In this document: positions 1-5,115 of the stretch, piece by piece
Position numbering within the stretch: the first letter of the stretch is position 1
Layout of the letters: each line of letters begins with the position of its first letter
From: Flavobacteriaceae bacterium
GTDB taxonomy: Bacteria; Bacteroidota; Bacteroidia; Flavobacteriales; Flavobacteriaceae
Direction of reading: 5' to 3'
Assembly: GCA_013003145.1 (NCBI GenBank)
Contig: JABDLH010000240.1
Span: forward strand, 1 to 5,115
Length of the DNA stretch: 5,115 nucleotides
Notes under the pieces: generated by a model
What the model was told of the DNA's origin: nothing
The model's database searches: none
Seen by the model: only the letters and a program-made list of their open reading frames with translations
Position numbers and translations under genes: made by a program

Positions 1-307
1 GACAGATTCCGGGCGGAAGATACTCGCTTCCAACCTCAATGTAGACCTGCCTAAACTCATCGACCAGAGCACCATACATATCGAGATGCCCAACGGCACC
101 ATGAAAAAGGAAATAGAGCGAGAACAAGGGGATCTTTTGCGGTTCTTAAGGGAAGAGCTCAATAACTTTGACATTTCATTGCAGATCACTGTCAATGAAA
201 CCACCAATACGAGGTTTGCTTTCACTCCGGAAGAAAAATACGAGAAATTAAGGGAGAAGAACCCTGCAATAGACCTGTTGCGCCAGGAATTTGACCTGGA
301 ACTCTAG
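1..307 (+). CDS. dnaX: DNA polymerase III subunit gamma/tau, C-terminal tail (partial)
   Basis: This is the last 101 codons of a gene that begins left of the window; the frame is open from base 2 to the TAG at 305-307. DnaX is the clamp-loader subunit of the replicative polymerase. The fragment lacks the ATPase domain, so the call rests on the tail: it has a charged helix (EIEREQGDLLRFLREELN), a beta-rich stretch (ISLQITVNETT), and a closing FTPEEKYEKLREKNPAIDLL segment ending in FDLEL. That ending is, from my knowledge of the family, characteristic of Bacteroidota DnaX. The ATG at 86 is internal and not a start, because the reading frame and the protein pattern continue upstream of it (DSGRKILASNLNVDLPKLI). 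The gene converges on the TMEM220 gene and the two stop codons overlap. The family call is fairly certain despite the missing N-terminal part. Confidence 0.85.
   Translation, partial: TDSGRKILASNLNVDLPKLIDQSTIHIEMPNGTMKKEIEREQGDLLRFLREELNNFDISLQITVNETTNTRFAFTPEEKYEKLREKNPAIDLLRQEFDLEL
304..307. other. shared CTAG of two convergent stop codons
   Basis: The palindrome CTAG supplies the TAG stop of dnaX on the + strand (305-307) and the TAG stop of the TMEM220 gene on the - strand (306-304). The two genes therefore overlap by four bases. There is no spacer in which a dedicated terminator could sit, and I saw no GC-rich hairpin followed by a T run in either direction close by. Confidence 0.9.
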
Positions 308-660
308 TTCAGCTTCCTGATATACCTGGTTCTCAGGGTGTAGACTAACATCAGGATAGCCATGATCAGTAATCCCAGGGCCTCTCTTGCTTTTTCTATA
401 TTCTCAATCTTACCCTCGCCTATAGTTACCCCCTCAAAAGTTTCCGGCCAGGAGAAGGCAACCCCTACCATATACAGCACGAACAGGGCAGCAGGGATCA
501 TCCATGGCAACCTGTCCAAGGCGAATAGCACGGAGATCACAAAAGCACTGCCGTAAATTGCGTACCACAAAAAGGCATCGGGATCATTGTACTGTACAAA
601 TGCTGCCCACAGGAACAGGATTCCGAAGATAATTGCAAAGACCTTGAAGAACACTTTCAT
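304..660 (-). CDS. TMEM220 family integral membrane protein
   Basis: This is a complete 118-residue hydrophobic protein. Four membrane segments are visible, at about residues 4-22, 31-48, 52-70 and 94-110, with a basic C-terminus (RTRYIRKLN) that should face the cytoplasm. The signature FVQYNDPDAFLWYAIY (residues 21-36), just after the first helix, and the ENIEKAREALGLLI stretch before the last helix match the transmembrane 220 family, a small family of unknown function shared by bacteria and animals. The length is usual for the bacterial members. The gene starts 16 bp after the eboF stop with no visible promoter or good ribosome binding site, so it is probably the last gene of the ebo operon. 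Whether it takes part in the ebo pathway or only sits at the end of the transcript cannot be told from this window. Confidence 0.85.
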   Translation of the reverse strand: MKVFFKVFAIIFGILFLWAAFVQYNDPDAFLWYAIYGSAFVISVLFALDRLPWMIPAALFVLYMVGVAFSWPETFEGVTIGEGKIENIEKAREALGLLIMAILMLVYTLRTRYIRKLN

Positions 661-676
661 AGTACTGCTTATTTAG

Positions 677-2062
677 TTATCTACCGGGTTCAACTCTTAA
701 ATGAGCTTCCATAAGTCCACGAACTTCTACCGCAGAAACCTTATCCGGCAAGTTCACCGCTTTCTTGTTAGATATAAATATAGGGTAATCACCTTTATCT
801 CCCGGCACAATTCCATGGGAGCCTTTAATAAGTTCGGGCTTTAATGGGATAACATCCAAAACAGTCCTGAATCCTATCTTCTTTTTTAAAAGCTTCCAGG
901 CTATCTTAGGCATTACAAAGGGGTCTGCAGGATCCGTAAACATTTCAACGGGGTCATAGCCCGGTTTTTTGTGGATATCCACCATACGGGCATAATCCGG
1001 AGCCTTGGCATCATCATTCCAGAAATAATACGTAAACCAGCTGTCTGCTTCAGCCAAAAGAACAATGTCACCACTCCGCTCATGGTCAAGCTTGTACGCG
1101 TTGAGTTCCTCCCCGGTCAGTGCTTTCTCAACTCCGGGGATACGGGAAAGCTGATCCGTCAATTCCGCACGGATCTCCGGATCATTTACATAGACATGGG
1201 CGACCTGGTGATCAGCCACGGCAAAAGCCTTACTGGCCCCTGCATCGAGCAGTTCCAACCCTCGCTCCACGCGTATACCCAGCAGATCCATTGATCGCAG
1301 GACACGGTTAATGTGAACAGGTCTGTGTACATTGGTGATCCCGTATTCAGACAACAGTATAATCTCGGTTCCCTGCTGCTCGTAATGACGGATCAAATCG
1401 CCTACCACCGCATCAATTTCTTCGAGATCTGTCCCTATTTTATCAAAATTCAATCCGTGGCGCTGCAAATTATAATCAAGATGGGGTAGGTACACCAGGG
1501 TGAGTGTGGGATCGTATTTTTTATCCACCTTTATGGTAGCATCGGCGATCCATCGGCTGGACTTTATCGAGGTTTTTGGGCCCCAGAAGTTGAATAAAGG
1601 GAAGGTTCCCAGTTCTTCCTGCAACTCATCCCTCAGCCCTGCCGGGTAGCTGTAGATATCGGGTATCTTCCGCCCGTCTGCCAAATAATTGGGACGAGGG
1701 GTGACAGAATAATCCACAGAGGAATACATATTGTACCACCAGAACATATTTGCACAAGTGAAATTAGGATCTTCGGCTTTACATCGCTCCCATATTTTCT
1801 CGGCCTGCACCAGGCGATTGGACTGTCTCCAGAATTTAACCTCCAGTTCCTCCTTAAAATACCAACCATTACCTACCACTCCATGCTCTGATGGCCATTT
1901 CCCGGATAGGTATGTACTCTGTGCGCTACAGGTCACAGCCGGTATTACAGGCTCAATCGGAGCCCATTCCCCTGCTTCTAAAAACTTCAGGATTGCCGGG
2001 GTGTGCTTCCCAATCAACCTTTTGGTAAGTCCTACTACATCAATTACGACGGTCTTCTTCAT
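677..2062 (-). CDS. eboF: EboF: nucleotide pyrophosphatase/phosphodiesterase family protein
   Basis: This 461-residue protein belongs to the alkaline phosphatase superfamily (type I phosphodiesterase/nucleotide pyrophosphatase fold), enzymes that hydrolyse phosphate esters with two metal ions. Numbering from the chosen start, visible sites are Asp8 (VVIDVVGL), the likely nucleophile Thr44 (PAVTCSAQSTYLSG), Asp196 and His202 (LPHLDYNLQRHG), HKKPGYDPVEMF at about 364-375, and His416 (KGSHGIVPGDKG). The usual SDHG metal motif reads SEYG here (Glu239, Tyr240). There is no signal peptide, so the protein is probably cytoplasmic. An in-frame ATG at 2084-2086 would add eight residues (MVKRKDVK) and overlap eboE by 22 bp. 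I prefer the ATG at 2062 because the core beta strand starts right after MKKTVV, as I recall for the family, and it lies 2 bp after the eboE stop. Place in the cluster and motifs support EboF; the substrate is unknown. Confidence 0.9.
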   Translation of the reverse strand: MKKTVVIDVVGLTKRLIGKHTPAILKFLEAGEWAPIEPVIPAVTCSAQSTYLSGKWPSEHGVVGNGWYFKEELEVKFWRQSNRLVQAEKIWERCKAEDPNFTCANMFWWYNMYSSVDYSVTPRPNYLADGRKIPDIYSYPAGLRDELQEELGTFPLFNFWGPKTSIKSSRWIADATIKVDKKYDPTLTLVYLPHLDYNLQRHGLNFDKIGTDLEEIDAVVGDLIRHYEQQGTEIILLSEYGITNVHRPVHINRVLRSMDLLGIRVERGLELLDAGASKAFAVADHQVAHVYVNDPEIRAELTDQLSRIPGVEKALTGEELNAYKLDHERSGDIVLLAEADSWFTYYFWNDDAKAPDYARMVDIHKKPGYDPVEMFTDPADPFVMPKIAWKLLKKKIGFRTVLDVIPLKPELIKGSHGIVPGDKGDYPIFISNKKAVNLPDKVSAVEVRGLMEAHLRVEPGR

Positions 2063-2080
2063 CTTCACATCTTTTCTTTT
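2063..2080 (-). promoter_or_regulatory. purine-rich tract before the preferred eboF start
   Basis: On the - strand AAAAGAAAAG (2080-2071) lies eight bases before the ATG at 2062, within the last codons of eboE. With the eboE TGA (2067-2065) only two bases from that ATG, ribosomes finishing eboE could restart on eboF. The longer alternative start at 2086 has AGGGA six bases upstream, a partial Shine-Dalgarno match. Since Bacteroidota rely little on Shine-Dalgarno pairing, I give that less weight. Confidence 0.35.
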
Positions 2081-3255
2081 AACCATTGTAGTTCCCTGGT
2101 AATAGAGTCCGCTAATGGAATCTTCAGAGTATCCGGTAATACTTCCCAGGTATAAGTCTCAACTTCTAACTGGTTGGTCACCCGGTTATCCCGCAAGTAA
2201 CAAAGGACTTCGAGTATTTGATCCTGGGTGGAATGTAAACGTCCGAATTCCTCTAAAAAAATAGGCACATGGAAGTGGGCTCTCAACTCGGAGAAATCGG
2301 TCAGCTGGTTTAATACAGCAGGAAGATCCGGGTAGGTCACGACCTCATCTTTTTTACGTTCCGTTACCTGGTGCAGGTAAACCGGTTCATTGAAACCGGA
2401 TAGCGACTTCCATATTTCCTCTGCTGTCCTGGATCCTTTAATGATCTTTAAGGCTGCGCTTACCTGGATCTTACCGATCCTGATCCCCGCATCCCGGAAT
2501 TTCTTAAAGGAATAAGCAGGGTCTTCATAAGCTAATGAAAAATGGCAGACGTCATAACAAAGGGTGATATAACGACGCAGAATCTCCCTGGATTTTTCAC
2601 CGCTAATTCCGGCCTTCTTTTCCAGGAATGGACATGCGATCGTATCCAGGTAATTATTATAGAACATCAGGACATCCTCGCTATTCTCCAGCAGACCATC
2701 CGGTTCAGGTTCAATGTCCAAATGCAAATAATTCCCGCTTCTTTCTTCTTCTTCATAAAGGAACAGGGCTATATCTGCAAATGCTTCAGCAGCCATTCCC
2801 ATAGCTTTCCTGCGCTGGGCATCTGTACTGAACCAATGCTTATAACTTATGGGAGAAGTAGATATACCTCCCTCCATCCCCTGTGGTATCAAATACGATA
2901 ATTGCCTGAATAAACGCTTGGTATACTGCACTCTTTCCGGAGTGGTCCAATCCGGGCTATGCACCTGGTCCTTGACACGTTCGTGATGGAAATTCCCATA
3001 AGGAAAACCATTCATGGTAAAGACATATAATCCATTATCATTTAGCCACCGGCCAAATTCTTGTAGTCGCCCGGCCTCATCCAACTCCTCACTGGCCTTA
3101 TTAGACAGTCGCAGCCCCACACCAAACTCACCGTCCGGTGCTAATTGCTGTTTTATTCCGGGCAGGTATGTTTTTAAACTACCGTAGGTGGTTTCCCAAT
3201 CCTGTCCGGGATGAATATTGGTGCAGTAGGTCAACTGGTAATCCTTGTGGAGCAT
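2065..3255 (-). CDS. eboE: EboE: TIM-barrel metabolite traffic protein
   Basis: This complete 396-residue protein looks like the xylose-isomerase-like TIM-barrel group and matches the EboE family, which databases name metabolite traffic protein after the scytonemin export phenotype. Landmarks are the opening TYCTNIHPGQDW (residues 9-20), FTMNGFPYG (79-87), HLDIEPEPDGLL (178-189), YDVCHFSLAYEDP (234-246), KIQVSAAL (262-269), HQVTER (295-300), HFHVPIFLEEFG (327-338) and ETYTWEVLP (366-374). Glu182/Glu184, Asp235, His238 and the late His and Glu residues sit where such barrels hold their metal, so an isomerase, epimerase or lyase activity is plausible. No signal peptide or membrane segment is visible despite the transport-like name. 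The start lies 2 bp after the eboD stop (TAA CT ATG), which implies translational coupling. The reaction is unknown. Confidence 0.9.
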   Translation of the reverse strand: MLHKDYQLTYCTNIHPGQDWETTYGSLKTYLPGIKQQLAPDGEFGVGLRLSNKASEELDEAGRLQEFGRWLNDNGLYVFTMNGFPYGNFHHERVKDQVHSPDWTTPERVQYTKRLFRQLSYLIPQGMEGGISTSPISYKHWFSTDAQRRKAMGMAAEAFADIALFLYEEEERSGNYLHLDIEPEPDGLLENSEDVLMFYNNYLDTIACPFLEKKAGISGEKSREILRRYITLCYDVCHFSLAYEDPAYSFKKFRDAGIRIGKIQVSAALKIIKGSRTAEEIWKSLSGFNEPVYLHQVTERKKDEVVTYPDLPAVLNQLTDFSELRAHFHVPIFLEEFGRLHSTQDQILEVLCYLRDNRVTNQLEVETYTWEVLPDTLKIPLADSITRELQWLKEKM

Positions 3256-3257
3256 AG

Positions 3258-4433
3258 TTACTTTTTAGCAGATCGATTAACAGCTTCATTCAGTAAGCCA
3301 ACAGATCTTTTCATCCTTTCGAGATCCACCTGGTGCACATCATGTTTGGAGCCAATAGCATCGATCAGGGTGATCGTCAGTTCTCCTCCCAGGTGCTCAC
3401 GGAACTCTTCGATTCCCTTGAGCAGGGTGTCAATTTCCCCGGCTTCGTCAAAAGGAATATCGAGCTGGAAACCAAGGGATGTCAATAATTGCAGTATGCG
3501 TTGCCATACTTCTTTCGAGATCAGGCCGGATTGCCAGGCATAGGTTACATCCAGGGCGATTCCTTTTGCCACAGCTTCTCCATGACGAAGCCTGTAATCG
3601 GTCATCTGTTCCATCTTATGCGCTGCCCAGTGACCAAAATCCAGGGGTCTGCTAGAGCCGCTTTCAAATGGATCTCCACCATAGGCTATATGTTCCATAT
3701 GGATACGGGCGCAGCGATATATTAATTCCTGCATGGGATCTTTATCCCTTTTAGCGATGGCTATAGCATGCTCTTCCAGGTAATGGAAAAAGGATTCATC
3801 TTTGATCAGGGCCACCTTGACAGCTTCTGCAGTACCGGATATCCAATCGCGCCTGTCCAATGTCTCCAGGAAAGATGCATCATTAATAATGGCATAGGGC
3901 AAAGCAAAAGTTCCTATAAAATTCTTCTTTCCAAAATGGTTAATCCCATTTTTAACCCCGACAGCAGCATCATTTTGCGCCAGTACCGTGGTTGGCACAC
4001 GGATTAATTTAACTCCCCGGTGGGCTATAGTGGCAGCATAACCAACGGCATCAATTACAGCCCCTCCCCCTATCACCACGACAAAGGAATGCCTGCAGAT
4101 ATGATGTGTATTGATCGCTTCAAGTACTTTGTCTACATGGCTTTCGCTATTCTTGGCAGCTTCACCCCCGGGGATATGTACCACATCGGTAAACATTAGG
4201 ATGTCTTCGTTTACCATACAATATGCTCTGATGTGCTCTTCCAGTTCCGGGTGATTATCAAGTACCCCTTGATCTGTCACGAAAAGAGTTTTCACAGGGC
4301 CTTTACCTTGCTTTCCAATAATATCCCTTAGCAAAGTATTGCCCCGGTCAAACATAGATTCGGTAAAGTGAAGCTTATACTCGTGACGAACAGAAAAGGA
4401 TTGAACAATAGGATCCAGGGATATTTTTTTCAT
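3258..4433 (-). CDS. eboD: EboD: sugar phosphate cyclase related to 3-dehydroquinate synthase
   Basis: This complete 391-residue protein has the fold of the NAD- and zinc-dependent sugar phosphate cyclases, which close a sugar phosphate into a carbocycle. Visible motifs are PGGEAAKNS (88-96), the nucleotide-binding VVVIGGGAVIDAVGY (118-132), RVPTTVLAQNDAAVGVKNG (145-163), KNFIGTFALP (170-179), GTAEAVKVALIKD (200-212), LDFGHWAAHKME (264-275) and RHGEAVAKG (283-291). The zinc ligands Glu203, His268 and His284 are intact, so the enzyme should be active. Substrate-side positions differ from dehydroquinate synthase: His245 for Lys, Asp265 for Asn, and EFREHLGGEL (343-352) where that enzyme has a lysine-rich segment. 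It is therefore unlikely to be the shikimate-pathway aroB, and cyclases using sedoheptulose 7-phosphate are the nearer comparison. The ATG follows the eboC TGA with no spacer (TGAATG). Confidence 0.9.
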   Translation of the reverse strand: MKKISLDPIVQSFSVRHEYKLHFTESMFDRGNTLLRDIIGKQGKGPVKTLFVTDQGVLDNHPELEEHIRAYCMVNEDILMFTDVVHIPGGEAAKNSESHVDKVLEAINTHHICRHSFVVVIGGGAVIDAVGYAATIAHRGVKLIRVPTTVLAQNDAAVGVKNGINHFGKKNFIGTFALPYAIINDASFLETLDRRDWISGTAEAVKVALIKDESFFHYLEEHAIAIAKRDKDPMQELIYRCARIHMEHIAYGGDPFESGSSRPLDFGHWAAHKMEQMTDYRLRHGEAVAKGIALDVTYAWQSGLISKEVWQRILQLLTSLGFQLDIPFDEAGEIDTLLKGIEEFREHLGGELTITLIDAIGSKHDVHQVDLERMKRSVGLLNEAVNRSAKK

Positions 4434-5115
4434 TCAGGTAACTGCAAATATTTTTGATAGCAATATAGCTAGTGGCCATAGCAATAAAATGAGTATTGCA
4501 TACCACAGCGGCGCAAAACTTATGGCTAGAGATGCATCTAACACGATCAGGGAAATAACTCCCGCCATCACTGCCTTTTTAATGTTAGCGGCCGAATTTT
4601 CTTTATATGCCTTCCATAGAGGCCTATAGATAAGCAGTGCCAGTAATAGACTAAAAATGAGCCCAAGGCTGATATTTTCCGCATTAATGGTCACCGCATA
4701 GATAACGCACAAAAGCACAATGGCGTATAATACCGCCGCCCATATTATATGCCCCTTGTTATTCCCGTGCACTTCCCCCCTGCTGATCAGGGTAATGGCA
4801 AAGATATAAAGTATAGGAATGATACAATACCACAGCTCGTTAATTACCCCTGCTACGGATATTCCCAACAACAGGTTCAGGCCACGGCATACCCCCATGT
4901 TCAACGGTCCCAGGAAAGTGTATTTTTTAGAGAAGGCATCGTAGAGAAGAATAGCCAAAGCCAGGACCAACGCTACTAACCCGCTGATGGGGCTGGCAGT
5001 ATAGGCGGCCAAAATCCCACCGATCAACAATACTGCCCCAAAGATTGTCGCAGAATTTCGCGGGATCAGACCACTTGGAATAGGTCTTTCCGGCCTTTCA
5101 AGGCGATCAGTCTCC
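4434..5115 (-). CDS. eboC: EboC: UbiA-like membrane prenyltransferase (partial, 5' end missing)
   Basis: The frame stays open to the right edge, giving 226 visible residues; the N-terminus lies outside. The TTG at 5030 is not a start, because the codons before it encode TDRLERPERPIPSGLIPRNS, the end of the first Asp-rich UbiA motif (the D...ERP.RPIPSG pattern). UbiA proteins attach prenyl chains to aromatic or other acceptors inside the membrane. About seven or eight hydrophobic helices follow, at roughly 20-38, 43-58, 74-91, 95-111, 122-141, 146-164, 181-199 and 203-222 of the fragment. The loop LYDAFSKKYTFLGPLNMG (57-74) with CRGLNLLLG (76-84) is typical of the EboC group. The loop expected to carry the second Asp-rich motif reads ISRGEVHGNNKG (110-121) and has no aspartate. 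The stop abuts eboD. The prenyl donor and acceptor are unknown. Confidence 0.9.
   Translation of the reverse strand, partial: ETDRLERPERPIPSGLIPRNSATIFGAVLLIGGILAAYTASPISGLVALVLALAILLYDAFSKKYTFLGPLNMGVCRGLNLLLGISVAGVINELWYCIIPILYIFAITLISRGEVHGNNKGHIIWAAVLYAIVLLCVIYAVTINAENISLGLIFSLLLALLIYRPLWKAYKENSAANIKKAVMAGVISLIVLDASLAISFAPLWYAILILLLWPLAILLSKIFAVT

Noticed and set aside
86..307. A separate 73-residue + strand gene starting at ATG 86
   Set aside because: The frame is open upstream to the window edge and encodes DnaX-like protein, so the ATG is internal.
661..676. A promoter or terminator between eboF and the TMEM220 gene
   Set aside because: The 16-bp gap holds no TAnnTTTG-type Bacteroidota -7 box and no hairpin with a T run, and I found no such box in the last 80 bases of eboF.
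971..1311. Two overlapping + strand reading frames opposite eboF (107 and 63 residues)
   Set aside because: Both are antisense to the clear EboF coding sequence and show no protein-like pattern.
1731..2102. A 123-residue + strand reading frame opposite eboF
   Set aside because: It lies antisense to the conserved active-site region of EboF, has no recognisable domain and has low-complexity Ser/Thr-rich content typical of a shadow frame.
2542..2901. A 119-residue + strand reading frame opposite eboE
   Set aside because: It is antisense to the conserved eboE core; its poly-Phe run is only the complement of Glu codons in eboE.
3211..3543. A 110-residue + strand reading frame across the eboD/eboE junction
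   Set aside because: It covers parts of two well-supported genes on the other strand and resembles no family.
3258..4433. Calling this gene aroB (shikimate pathway 3-dehydroquinate synthase)
   Set aside because: The fold matches, but pocket residues differ and the ebo neighbours point to EboD.
4434..5030. EboC starting at TTG 5030 as a 198-residue protein
   Set aside because: Codons upstream in the same frame carry the conserved UbiA ERPERPIPSG motif, so the gene continues past the right edge.

Overview
The window is a piece of ordinary chromosomal DNA from a member of the Bacteroidota, probably close to the Flavobacteriaceae. Three things point there: the C-terminal tail of the DnaX protein at the left edge has the Bacteroidota form (FTPEEKYEKL...FDLEL ending); the start codons lack clear Shine-Dalgarno sequences; and the gene set (an ebo cluster followed by a TMEM220 family gene) fits. 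I saw no mobile element, CRISPR array, rRNA or tRNA.

Layout: bases 2-307 (+ strand) are the 3' end of dnaX. Everything else is on the - strand and reads from right to left as one packed block: eboC (5115-4434, 5' end beyond the window), eboD (4433-3258), eboE (3255-2065), eboF (2062-677) and a TMEM220 family membrane protein gene (660-304). Junctions are 0, 2, 2 and 16 bp, so transcription as one operon with translational coupling is very likely. Its promoter, and the usual first genes eboA and eboB, would lie to the right of the window. dnaX and the TMEM220 gene converge, and their stop codons share a 4-bp CTAG palindrome. There is no gene-free stretch over 300 bases; the longest gap is 16 bp.

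The ebo genes form a conserved but biochemically unsolved system. From established work, the cluster occurs in Bacteroidota, cyanobacteria and some proteobacteria, and has moved into the plastid genomes of eustigmatophyte algae. In Nostoc it is needed for moving the scytonemin monomer to the periplasm. In Pseudomonas a homologous cluster (edb) is linked to repelling nematodes. Here one can see a UbiA-like membrane prenyltransferase (EboC), a dehydroquinate-synthase-like sugar phosphate cyclase (EboD), a xylose-isomerase-like TIM barrel (EboE) and an alkaline-phosphatase-superfamily phosphodiesterase (EboF). My inference is that they make a cyclitol-type head group, join it to a prenyl chain in the membrane and process a phosphate ester, giving a small lipid-like metabolite. 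Its identity cannot be read from the sequence.

The most useful observations are departures from the textbook enzymes at key positions: the EboD substrate pocket (His and Asp where dehydroquinate synthase has Lys and Asn), loss of the second Asp-rich motif in EboC, and SEYG in place of the SDHG metal motif in EboF.
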